9,789 bases of DNA from CATJXY01 sp964623925 (GCA_964623925.1 CAZUVT010000077.1:1-9789), one strand, 5' to 3'; shown: positions 1 through 6,265, numbered from the stretch's first letter. A program made the numbers and translations. The notes: generated from the letters alone by a model not told the origin.

Positions 1-89
1 AGAAGTACTCAAGTGGCCGAAGAGGTGCCCCTGCTAAGGGTATAGGTCGGGTAACTGGCGCGAGGGTTCAAATCCCTCCTGCTCCGCCA
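1..89 (+). tRNA. tRNA-Ser (GCU), lacking its first bases at the window edge
   Basis: Serine tRNA reading AGC/AGU codons. The anticodon GCT lies at 33-35 in a 7-base loop (CTGCTAA) closed by a TGCCC/GGGTA stem. The T arm GAGGG-TTCAAAT-CCCTC and an encoded CCA (87-89) are clear, and a long variable arm follows the anticodon stem, as class II tRNAs require. The acceptor 3' strand CTGCTCC implies a 5' strand starting two bases before the window, so the gene is 5' truncated by the window and not by mutation. It is the first visible member of a tRNA cluster. Confidence 0.95.
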
Positions 90-122
90 TTTTACTTAAA
101 ACTCTGCCTATGCGTAAGTTAC

Positions 123-199
123 GGTCCGTTAGCGAAGTTGGTTATCGCGCCTCCCTGTCACGGAGGAGACCACGGGTTCGAGTCCCGTACGGACCGCCA
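123..199 (+). tRNA. tRNA-Asp (GUC)
   Basis: Aspartate tRNA of 77 nt with encoded CCA at 197-199. The acceptor stem GGTCCGT/ACGGACC is perfect, the anticodon GTC is at 157-159, and the T arm CGGG-TTCGAGT-CCCG is canonical. A 33-nt spacer with no obvious structure separates it from the upstream tRNA-Ser, so the two are probably processed from one transcript. Confidence 0.97.
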
Positions 200-207
200 T
201 TTATTTT

Positions 208-281
208 GCAGGTGTAGTTCAATGGTAGAACACGACCTTGCCAAGGTTGATACGGCAGTTCGATTCTGCTCACCTGCTCCA
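208..281 (+). tRNA. tRNA-Gly (GCC)
   Basis: Glycine tRNA of 74 nt with encoded CCA at 279-281. The acceptor stem GCAGGTG/CACCTGC is perfect. The anticodon GCC is at 240-242, in loop TTGCCAA closed by a CGACC/GGTTG stem. Only 8 nt separate it from tRNA-Asp. It is the last gene of the cluster; the next + strand signal is the terminator hairpin at 331-381. Confidence 0.97.
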
Positions 282-330
282 TTCTATTTGTTAATTGCCA
301 ATTTCAAAAGAGATTGGTTTTTATTTTACA

Positions 331-381
331 AAAAAAACAAACATCTGAAGATCCAAATGATATTAAGATGCTTGTTTTTTT
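331..381. terminator. bidirectional terminator between the tRNA cluster and the aspartokinase gene
   Basis: The arms 331-346 and 366-381 pair over 16 positions. The core is ACAAACATCT against AGATGCTTGT, flanked by poly-A on the left and poly-T on the right. As + strand RNA there is one A-C mismatch (341/371); as minus-strand RNA the same position is a G-U wobble. Each direction therefore ends in a run of at least seven T. It would stop transcripts arriving from the tRNAs and from the aspartokinase gene. The rest of 282-385 holds nothing else I can support. Confidence 0.8.
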
Positions 382-385
382 ATTT

Positions 386-1132
386 TCACTTCAATTCTCC
401 TTTATTGCAGATCAATGTTCCGGTACTTGTACTCCATGTACTTTTCACCCAGGCCTTGATCTGGTGTTTCTTCGCCCACAGAATACTTTTTTCATTCATC
501 ACTTTAGCACCATAATAAATCAAACCGAGAAGTTCATCGTAATCGATCGACGAATACATCTTAGCATCCGGATTCTTTCTTGGATCTTTCGTATAGACTC
601 CATCCACATCCGAATAAATGTAAACTTCATCCAATCCCAGCTCGGTTGCCACCAGCATGGCAGTCAGATCGCTTCCGCCTCGTCCCAATGTCGTAATGCG
701 CTTATCACGATCCATTCCCTGAAATCCGGGAACGATCACCACATCATGCTTTTCATTCATCTCCATCAAATAAGTCGGATCCAAGCCGATCACATTCGCC
801 TCTTGCCAGACAGAATCTGTGATGATCCCACACTGCTCGGCATTCAGGATCACAGCATCAATTCCTTTTTTCTTCAAAAGTGATCCCAGAACGATCGCAC
901 TGATCGTTTCACCAAGCGAAATCAGCCGATCCTTATCCTGCCCTTCTATATTCTCCGCCAGAGATAATAATGTGTCTGTGGCATAAGGACTGGGAGCTCT
1001 TCCCATCGCTGAAACAACCACCACAACTTTATTGCCCTGATCCAGAAATTCTTTTATCCGATAATAAACATATTCTCTGCTTTCTTCATCGCCCACGGAT
1101 GTTCCTCCGAATTTTGCAACAATCGTTTTCAA
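386..1132 (-). CDS. aspartate kinase, catalytic domain only (no ACT domains)
   Basis: Aspartokinase phosphorylates L-aspartate with ATP, the first step toward lysine/diaminopimelate, threonine and methionine; it is cytosolic. The 248-aa product carries the amino-acid-kinase fold: KFGGTSVG at 7-14, SAMGR at 41-45, LGE at 73-75, GFQG at 136-139, TTLGRGGSD at 147-155 and YSDVDGVYTKDPR at 173-185. Typical aspartokinases are about 400-450 aa with two C-terminal ACT domains that bind feedback inhibitors. Here the chain ends soon after the STWSTSTGT segment (231-239), and a terminator follows the stop codon directly. The usual His after GAKV(L/M) is Asn (GAKVMNEKS). I chose the TTG at 1132 because an AGAGGTG ribosome binding site ends 6 nt before it and the result (MKTIVAKFGG) matches the family N-terminus. 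An in-frame GTG at 1141 lies inside that site. Whether it is inhibited by lysine or threonine cannot be judged. Confidence 0.9.
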   Translation of the reverse strand: MKTIVAKFGGTSVGDEESREYVYYRIKEFLDQGNKVVVVVSAMGRAPSPYATDTLLSLAENIEGQDKDRLISLGETISAIVLGSLLKKKGIDAVILNAEQCGIITDSVWQEANVIGLDPTYLMEMNEKHDVVIVPGFQGMDRDKRITTLGRGGSDLTAMLVATELGLDEVYIYSDVDGVYTKDPRKNPDAKMYSSIDYDELLGLIYYGAKVMNEKSILWAKKHQIKAWVKSTWSTSTGTLICNKGELK

Positions 1133-1173
1133 GATGTTCACCTCTTATCTATTGTTAAGATATGAACATCTTG
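1130..1173 (-). promoter_or_regulatory. inverted repeat masking the aspartokinase start site
   Basis: A perfect 11-bp inverted repeat (1130-1140 with 1163-1173, arm CAAGATGTTCA) flanks a 22-nt loop. The loop contains a further 5-bp TCTTA/TAAGA stem (1143-1147 with 1156-1160). In the minus-strand mRNA the 3' arm contains the TTG start codon, and the inner stem takes in part of the purine-rich ribosome binding site region. It could be an mRNA structure controlling translation or a DNA operator palindrome. Read on the + strand the same hairpin is followed by TTTTT and would look like a terminator, but no + strand gene precedes it. Confidence 0.5.
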
Positions 1174-1201
1174 TTTTTAATCCTGTTCGGTTGCCTAATA
1201 A

Positions 1202-2539
1202 TTAGAAAATTCCTTGAACAATCATCGCATCGATGACTTTCTGCATGCCGGCGATATTCGCCGCTGCAACATAATTCTTAGAATCCAGACCGTACTCTTC
1301 CATCGCATTTTGACATTGCTTATGAATCGAAACCATAATGTCATGAAGACGCTGATCGACCTCTTCAAAGCTCCAGCTCAAACGCAAGCTGTTCTGACTC
1401 ATTTCGAGTCCAGATGTCGCAACTCCACCGGCGTTTGATGCTTTTCCCGGTGCAAACAGAATGCCGTTTTTCAAATATTCCTCAATAGCATCGTTATCAT
1501 CCGGCATATTGGCTCCTTCCGCAATTGCAATAACTCCGTTTCTGATCAGTCTTTGCGCGCGTTCCCGGTTGATTTCATTCTGAGTACCGCATGGTAGCGC
1601 AATGTCACAGCGAACCTCCTCATCATAGACAGAACCTTCTTTATATGTTCCATGTCCGCAAAGAACCGGATAATCTTTTAAAGATCCCCTTCTGTTTTCC
1701 TTGATTTCCTTAACTGTACTCAAATCAAGATCTTCATCCAAAATAAATCCTTTTGAATCACTCATTCCAATAACTTTCATGCCGCACTGCATGGCTTTTT
1801 CAGCAGCATAGATGGCAACATTTCCACTTCCGGAAACCAAGACACGCTTTCCTTCCCGTACAATGTGATGTGCTTCCAACATCTCATTCAGGAAATAGAT
1901 GAGTCCATATCCTGTAGCCTCTTTTCTTGCCAAAGATCCACCATATCCGACTCCTTTACCGGTCAAAACGCCTCTTTCCGCATCTCCTTTGATGCGCAGA
2001 TACATGCCGTACAGATAACCGATCTCACGACCGCCGACACCCATATCTCCTGCCGGAACATCTTCATCCGGTCCGATATAGCGATTTAACTCCAGCATAA
2101 AACTCTGGCAGAATCGCATCACTTCCATATCCGACTTCCCTTTTGGATCGAAGTCACTTCCACCTTTTGCACCCCCCATCGGAAGTGTTGTCAAAGCGTT
2201 TTTAAAAACCTGTTCAAAACCCAAAAAGCGAAGCGTATCCATGTTGACAGATGGGTGGAAACGCAATCCACCCTTATATGGTCCCAGCACATGGTTATAC
2301 TGAACTCTAAATCCGCGATTTACATGCGTTACTCCCTGATCATCGACCCAAGGCACTTTAAACTGAATGATTCGATCCGGCTCGATCAATCTTTCCAGAA
2401 CTCCCATTTTTTCGTATTCCGGATGTTTATCAAAAATCATCTGGGTAGATCCCAATACTTCGTGCAGAGCCTGCAAGAATACAGGCATGGTAGAATCTTT
2501 CTTTTTTACTTCTTCTTCAATTCTCTGACAATAGTTCAT
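1202..2539 (-). CDS. gdhA: NADP-type glutamate dehydrogenase, hexameric 445-aa family
   Basis: Interconverts 2-oxoglutarate plus ammonia and glutamate using a nicotinamide cofactor; cytosolic, linking nitrogen assimilation to central carbon. The 445-aa length is that of small hexameric GDHs. The glutamate-binding domain shows GPYKGGLRFHPSVN (K89), PMGGAKGGSDFDPKG (catalytic K125) and VPAGDMGVGGREIG (D165). The Rossmann domain starts near 232 with VSGSGNVA (235-242). The segment after its second strand reads MSDSKG (259-264). From memory this SDS pattern goes with NADP-using, biosynthetic enzymes of the E. coli GdhA type, whereas NAD enzymes such as that of Clostridium symbiosum differ here, so NADP preference is an inference. 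The ATG at 2539 has an AGAGGG site 8 nt upstream. It follows deoD by about 50 bp and has no recognisable promoter or terminator of its own, so co-transcription with deoD and with the aspartokinase is plausible. Confidence 0.96.
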   Translation of the reverse strand: MNYCQRIEEEVKKKDSTMPVFLQALHEVLGSTQMIFDKHPEYEKMGVLERLIEPDRIIQFKVPWVDDQGVTHVNRGFRVQYNHVLGPYKGGLRFHPSVNMDTLRFLGFEQVFKNALTTLPMGGAKGGSDFDPKGKSDMEVMRFCQSFMLELNRYIGPDEDVPAGDMGVGGREIGYLYGMYLRIKGDAERGVLTGKGVGYGGSLARKEATGYGLIYFLNEMLEAHHIVREGKRVLVSGSGNVAIYAAEKAMQCGMKVIGMSDSKGFILDEDLDLSTVKEIKENRRGSLKDYPVLCGHGTYKEGSVYDEEVRCDIALPCGTQNEINRERAQRLIRNGVIAIAEGANMPDDNDAIEEYLKNGILFAPGKASNAGGVATSGLEMSQNSLRLSWSFEEVDQRLHDIMVSIHKQCQNAMEEYGLDSKNYVAAANIAGMQKVIDAMIVQGIF

Positions 2540-2567
2540 AGTTTCATCCCTCTTTCTATACTATGTC

Positions 2568-2592
2568 AAAAGAGAGCTTTCGCCCTCTTTTT
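2568..2592 (-). terminator. GAAA-tetraloop hairpin at the end of deoD, weak terminator
   Basis: In minus-strand RNA, AAGAGGGC (2589-2582) pairs with GCTCTCTT (2577-2570) around a GAAA tetraloop, with one G-U pair. A-T extensions reach into the deoD stop codon, and only TTTT follows before GAC. The short U run suggests partial termination, allowing some readthrough into gdhA, which starts 28 bases further on. Confidence 0.5.
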
Positions 2593-3298
2593 AATACTTT
2601 GCGTTTAGTGCAACTTCCATCATTTTTGTAAAAGAAGTCTGTCTCTCTTCAGCAGTAGTTACAGCATCTTCTACAAATGAATCTGAAATCGTCAAAAGAC
2701 AAGCTGCATTCTTGCCTAAGATCTTTGCATAATGGAACAATGCGAAACTTTCCATTTCTACACAGCCGCATCCTTTTTCACGGACGTGATCCAAATAAGC
2801 ATCTCCCAAATGATTGTAGAAAACATCACTGGAATGAACGCGGGTATGATGCAGTTCGATTCCAAGCTCATCGGCAGAAGCCTGCAGTTTTTCTTTCAAT
2901 GTTTCACTTGGATAAGTGACATCTCCTTCAAATCCATCGACCATCTTTGCGAATGAAGATTCTGAAAATGCGCTGTCACAGAAAACAACATCGTAGATCT
3001 TCAAGTCCTTTACATAGCTTCCGGCAGAACCGATACGAATAATATTTTCAACACCATATTGGGTGAATAATTCATAACTGTAAATACCGATACTCGGCAT
3101 TCCCATTCCTGATCCCATTACCGAGATCTCTCTTCCTTTATATGTTCCGGTAAAACCTAACATTCCGCGAACATTATTGAATTGCACCGGATTTTCCAAA
3201 AATGTTTCCGCAATGAATTTTGCTCGAAGTGGATCTCCCGGCATTAAAACTGTTTTTGCAATCATGCCTTTTTCTGCATTATTGTGTGGTGTAGCCAT
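2591..3298 (-). CDS. deoD: purine nucleoside phosphorylase, DeoD type
   Basis: Cleaves purine (deoxy)nucleosides with phosphate to the free base and (deoxy)ribose-1-phosphate, for nucleoside salvage in the cytosol. The 235-aa protein closely follows hexameric E. coli-type DeoD, opening with MATPHNNAEKG (His5 reaches the neighbouring subunit's active site). It then shows MPGDPLRAKFIAETFLE (phosphate-contacting R25), NNVRGMLGFTGTYKG (R44), IIRIGSAGS (R88, S91), VEMES at 180-184 (ribose-binding Met and Glu) and SDSFVED at 205-211 with catalytic D206, followed by TTAEERQTSF. All family active-site positions I know are present. The ATG at 3298 has a GGAGG site 10 nt upstream. A strong promoter at 3329-3358 makes it the likely first gene of a deoD-gdhA(-aspartokinase) unit. 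Confidence 0.97.
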   Translation of the reverse strand: MATPHNNAEKGMIAKTVLMPGDPLRAKFIAETFLENPVQFNNVRGMLGFTGTYKGREISVMGSGMGMPSIGIYSYELFTQYGVENIIRIGSAGSYVKDLKIYDVVFCDSAFSESSFAKMVDGFEGDVTYPSETLKEKLQASADELGIELHHTRVHSSDVFYNHLGDAYLDHVREKGCGCVEMESFALFHYAKILGKNAACLLTISDSFVEDAVTTAEERQTSFTKMMEVALNAKY

Positions 3299-3328
3299 CT
3301 TATATTAACCTCCATTAAATCTGTACTC

Positions 3329-3358
3329 ATTATATCATAGAATAAACAGCGCTGCCAA
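3329..3358 (-). promoter_or_regulatory. sigma-A-type promoter of deoD
   Basis: On the minus strand TTGGCA (3358-3353) and TATAAT (3334-3329) are separated by 18 nt, with an extended -10 TGA immediately upstream of TATAAT. A small palindrome CAGCGCTG (3347-3354) overlaps the -35 edge and could be an operator, though eight bases are weak evidence. Transcription would start near 3322. It lies directly after the second mgtE stop codon, and I see no terminator between them. Confidence 0.75.
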
Positions 3359-3362
3359 GTTT

Positions 3363-4715
3363 TTAGTGTAAAAGAGTCATGGCCAATCGGAAATAAATAA
3401 TCAGGGTCAATGCATCAGAAATCGTTGTAATGACCGGGGATGCAACTGCCGCCGGATCCTGTTTGATCACCAAAGTTAAAAGCGGCAATAGCCCTCCAAC
3501 GATCTTTGAAACCAAGATCGTAAAAAACAAAGTCGTGGATACGATCAAAGCGATTTGAAGATTCGATGAAGTAAATATCACGATGCGCAAAGTATTTACC
3601 ACAAACAACACCAGACCGCAAAGAAAAGCAACCTGCATTTCTTTCAAAAATACTTTGAAAAAGTCTTTCATTCCCAAGCCATCTACCGAAATGCCGCGGA
3701 TGACCATCGTGCTGGACTGACTTCCGGCATTTCCTCCGCTTCCCATCAGCATTGGAATAAAGCTGGTCAAGGACGGGAAAATAGCAAGCGCATCTTCAAA
3801 ACCGGATATGATTCCACCGGTAAAGGTGGCGGAAACCATCAGGATCAAAAGCCACGGAAGACGGCTTTTCACGATTTCAAACACTCCGGATTCGATATAA
3901 GATCCATCAATCGGAGCAACTGCATTCATCTTATGGATATCTTCGGTTACCTCATCCTGCATGACATCTAAAATATCATCGACAGTAATGATTCCGACAA
4001 GACAATGATCATCATTGACGACAGGAACGACTGTTATATCATATTTTTGGATCGTCTTAACGACTTCTTCCTGATCATCGTCTGTTTTTACATAGACAAC
4101 ATTTTCATCCAGCAAATCTACGATCTTTGTATCGCTCTCTTCAAAAAGAACTTCCTTCAAAGCAATTTCTCCGACCAAACGACGCTGTGCAGAAACTACA
4201 TAACAATGGTTGATCGTCTCTGCAACTTTACCCTGAGCTTTGATCTTATCAATTGCTTCCGCAACCGTATCCGTCTCATTCAACTCCACATATTCCGTAG
4301 TTAAGATAGAGCCGGCCGTATTCTCTTTAAAGCTCAAAAGAAAATTAATATCTTTTCGGGTTTGTTCAGATGCTGCTTTCAGCACAATTTTCGCAACATT
4401 GCTCGGCATCTCTTCAATAAAATCCACCATATCATCATCCATCAAATTATCGAGCAGTTCACGAATCTGAGGACTGGTCAATGTCTTGATCAATTCCTCT
4501 TGCACATTCACATCAAGATATGTAAATAGATCGGCTGAACTTTTCTTTTTCAACACCTTCATCATGACAACGATCCAATCAATCGGAGCTTCATTCACAA
4601 CTTCTGCCAAATCAACAATATTGTATTCTTCAAAATATTCTCTTAATGTTTTGTAATCTTTTCTATTCAAAACATCCTCAATCATTTCATAGGTGATTCC
4701 ATCAATTTCCATCAT
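3363..4715 (-). CDS. mgtE: MgtE-family magnesium channel, second tandem copy
   Basis: Mg2+-gated Mg2+ channel of the plasma membrane, acting as a homodimer. The 450 aa comprise an N-terminal helical MgtE_N domain (about 20-130), two CBS domains (about 135-255), a plug/connecting helix and five transmembrane helices from about 287 to the end. The segment DEVTEDIHKM (254-263) carries the acidic residues (E255, E258, D259) that in Thermus MgtE bind cytosolic Mg2+ to lock the gate. The pore motif MLMGSGGNAGSQSSTMVIRG (322-341) and the conserved filter aspartate D434 (TTISD) are intact. In the first copy the pore motif begins MLMDTAGNAGSQ; here D-T is replaced by G-S. The ATG at 4715 has AGGAGG 8 nt upstream; a second ATG follows directly. 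Only 12 nt separate it from the upstream mgtE, so they form one operon. Some homologues move other divalent ions, so the exact ion is not proven. Confidence 0.93.
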   Translation of the reverse strand: MMEIDGITYEMIEDVLNRKDYKTLREYFEEYNIVDLAEVVNEAPIDWIVVMMKVLKKKSSADLFTYLDVNVQEELIKTLTSPQIRELLDNLMDDDMVDFIEEMPSNVAKIVLKAASEQTRKDINFLLSFKENTAGSILTTEYVELNETDTVAEAIDKIKAQGKVAETINHCYVVSAQRRLVGEIALKEVLFEESDTKIVDLLDENVVYVKTDDDQEEVVKTIQKYDITVVPVVNDDHCLVGIITVDDILDVMQDEVTEDIHKMNAVAPIDGSYIESGVFEIVKSRLPWLLILMVSATFTGGIISGFEDALAIFPSLTSFIPMLMGSGGNAGSQSSTMVIRGISVDGLGMKDFFKVFLKEMQVAFLCGLVLFVVNTLRIVIFTSSNLQIALIVSTTLFFTILVSKIVGGLLPLLTLVIKQDPAAVASPVITTISDALTLIIYFRLAMTLLH

Positions 4716-4727
4716 ACTGATTTCCTC

Positions 4728-6080
4728 CTATAAAAGCAATACTTTGACTAGTGCAAAGTAAACACTGAGCGAGATGCTATCAACGATCGTATTGATCAAT
4801 GGCGAAGCCAAAACAGCCGGATCAAGCTTCAATCTCGTCGCAACAATAGGCAACAGTCCGCCAATCAATTTAGCACAGACCAATACGATTAAAATCGTTA
4901 ATGAAGAAACAAAAGCAGTCATCATTGAAATGTTGCTCATAAATAACATGATTCGTAACATATTTACTGCAAATAAAACCACACCGCATAAAAGCGCAAT
5001 CCGCAATTCTTTAAACAAAATCGTAAAGAAATCCTTCATTCCCAGATTATCCACAACAATACCGCGTATGACCATCGCCGAAGCCTGTGATCCGGCATTT
5101 CCTGCTGTATCCATCAGCATCGGAACAAAGATAGAAAGAGCCGGAATCAGCACAAGTACATCTTCATTTGCAGAAAGGATCGCTCCGGAAATCGTCGCTG
5201 AAAGCATCAGGATCAAAAGCCAGGGTAAGCGACTCTTCGCAATCTTAAAGGCGCTGGTACTTAAGTAGGGTTCTTCGATCGGAGTAATACCTGCCATCTT
5301 ATGAATATCTTCTGTCGCTTCATCTTCCAAAGCATCCAAAACATCATCGGAAGTAATCAATCCAACCAGTTTCTGACTTTCATCCACCACCGGAATCATC
5401 GTCAAGTCATATTTCTGCATTTCCCGAATCGCTTCTTCCTGATCATCAATTGTCTTTACTGAAACAATATCTTCATCCATAACCTCTTTTAAAATCGCAT
5501 TCTTCGGCGCAAATAAAATATCACGCATAGACATAGCACCACGCAGCTGTTTCTTTTTATTGATCATATAACAGTAAGAAATAGATTCCGCAATTTCTCG
5601 CTGCTTCTTGATTTCCTCCATGGCCTGTGTAATCGTCAGATCTTCATCCAAATCAACATAATCTGTTGTCATGATCGAACCGCACGAATTCTCTGCATAG
5701 CTCAACAGCATATTGATTTCTTTGCGTTGCTGATTTGAAGCTGACTTCAAGACCTTTGTCACGATCTCTTCCGGCATTTCTTCAATAAAATCCGCAATAT
5801 CATCGGAATATAGATTATCTAAGATCCCTTTGATTTCAGGTCCGCTTAAGATCTCAATCAATCGCTCCTGCTTCGGCAATGGAAGATACGAAAAAAGTTC
5901 TCCTGAACGTTCTTTCGTCAAGACTCTGAAAACATAGACCGCCTCTTCAGTGGATAATTCTTCTACCATTAAGGCCAAATCGACAATATTATGTTCGTCA
6001 AATACCTCACGAAGCTGTCGAACATTTTTCCCTTCCACAACTTTTGTGAGTTCTTCAAATGTAAACTCTTTCTGTTCCAT
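4728..6080 (-). CDS. mgtE: MgtE-family magnesium channel, first tandem copy
   Basis: Plasma-membrane Mg2+ channel. The domain order is the same as in its neighbour: MgtE_N (about 20-130), paired CBS domains (about 135-255), the acidic gating segment DEATEDIHKM (253-262), then five membrane helices from about 286. The pore signature MLMDTAGNAGSQASAMVIRG (321-340) and filter aspartate D434 (NTIVD) are present. I start it at the ATG at 6080 because AAAGGAG lies 5 nt upstream. The in-frame ATG at 6095 has no ribosome binding site and itself precedes that site. From 6080 the protein is exactly 450 aa, the length of the second copy, and by eye more than half of the membrane-domain residues match, so the pair arose by duplication followed by considerable divergence. 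It is preceded by a promoter and a structured leader of about 127 nt. Confidence 0.94.
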   Translation of the reverse strand: MEQKEFTFEELTKVVEGKNVRQLREVFDEHNIVDLALMVEELSTEEAVYVFRVLTKERSGELFSYLPLPKQERLIEILSGPEIKGILDNLYSDDIADFIEEMPEEIVTKVLKSASNQQRKEINMLLSYAENSCGSIMTTDYVDLDEDLTITQAMEEIKKQREIAESISYCYMINKKKQLRGAMSMRDILFAPKNAILKEVMDEDIVSVKTIDDQEEAIREMQKYDLTMIPVVDESQKLVGLITSDDVLDALEDEATEDIHKMAGITPIEEPYLSTSAFKIAKSRLPWLLILMLSATISGAILSANEDVLVLIPALSIFVPMLMDTAGNAGSQASAMVIRGIVVDNLGMKDFFTILFKELRIALLCGVVLFAVNMLRIMLFMSNISMMTAFVSSLTILIVLVCAKLIGGLLPIVATRLKLDPAVLASPLINTIVDSISLSVYFALVKVLLL

Positions 6081-6207
6081 AGGTTCTCCTTTCATAAAAA
6101 TTAATCAGAAGAACACATGAAAACCTCCCTTGTGATAATAGTGTTCATCTGATGATCATTGTTTGTACTATCAGGATGCGCGTCCACTACTATCACCTCT
6201 CTTTTCT
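6081..6207 (-). promoter_or_regulatory. structured mgtE leader with two candidate hairpins
   Basis: This is the predicted 5' untranslated region of the mgtE pair. Hairpin A pairs 6185-6196 with 6132-6143 (GTGATAGTAGTG with CACTATTATCAC, 12 pairs, one G-U). It covers the start codon and part of the ribosome binding site of the leader open frame at 6187-6101. Inside it CATC-c-TGAT can pair with ATCAGATG. Hairpin B pairs 6119-6126 with 6081-6088 (AGGTTTTC with GAGAACCT, one G-U). It covers the edge of the mgtE ribosome binding site and the spacer before the mgtE start codon. No intrinsic terminator is present, so any control would act on translation or Rho. I cannot see the conserved M-box (ykoK) Mg2+ riboswitch elements. 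Confidence 0.5.
6101..6187 (-). CDS. candidate 28-codon leader peptide upstream of mgtE
   Basis: Small open frame wholly inside the mgtE leader. It starts with GTG at 6187-6185, preceded by GAGAGGTGAT (6201-6192), a long match to the anti-Shine-Dalgarno sequence, with AGTA between that site and the start codon. The peptide begins MDAHPDSTNN, so Asp and Pro occur early, and ends MCSSD before TAA at 6103-6101. An internal ATG at 6118 has its own good site (AAGGGAGG, 5-nt spacing) and would give a 5-codon mini frame to the same stop. The stop is 20 nt before the mgtE ATG, so a ribosome finishing here would sit on hairpin B. Leader peptides with early acidic residues and proline sense low Mg2+ in enterobacterial mgtL; the resemblance here is positional and compositional only. 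No protein family is recognised. Confidence 0.5.
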   Translation of the reverse strand: MDAHPDSTNNDHQMNTIITREVFMCSSD

Positions 6208-6213
6208 TCGTTT

Positions 6214-6242
6214 ATTATACCTTCTCTCAGGCTTTGAAACAA
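6214..6242 (-). promoter_or_regulatory. sigma-A-type promoter of the mgtE operon
   Basis: On the minus strand a perfect TATAAT (6219-6214) lies 17 nt from TTGTTT (6242-6237), a half-matching -35. The predicted start is near 6207, giving a leader of about 127 nt before the first mgtE start codon. The terminator of the upstream lipoprotein gene (6266-6296) lies just before it, so the mgtE unit is transcribed separately. Confidence 0.7.
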
Positions 6243-6265
6243 GAAAAATCGAACTTATTTTCAAC

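Noticed and set aside
138..515. 125-aa open frame on the + strand
   Set aside because: It begins inside tRNA-Asp, runs through tRNA-Gly and the terminator, and ends antisense to the aspartokinase; it has no ribosome binding site or recognisable motif.
1130..1178. + strand intrinsic terminator (hairpin followed by TTTTT)
   Set aside because: No + strand gene precedes it and tRNA transcripts should already stop at 331-381; a role at the aspartokinase start on the minus strand is more likely.
1142..1201. Lysine riboswitch before the aspartokinase
   Set aside because: Only about 60 nt separate gdhA from the aspartokinase, far less than the lysine riboswitch needs.
4774..5268. 164-aa open frame on the + strand
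   Set aside because: Entirely antisense to the membrane domain of the first mgtE; the long frame is a by-product of the coding strand's codon pattern.
6081..6207. M-box (ykoK) Mg2+ riboswitch upstream of mgtE
   Set aside because: Expected from gene context, but the leader is shorter than the usual M-box, lacks its conserved blocks as I know them, and has no downstream terminator hairpin. A covariance-model search would settle it.
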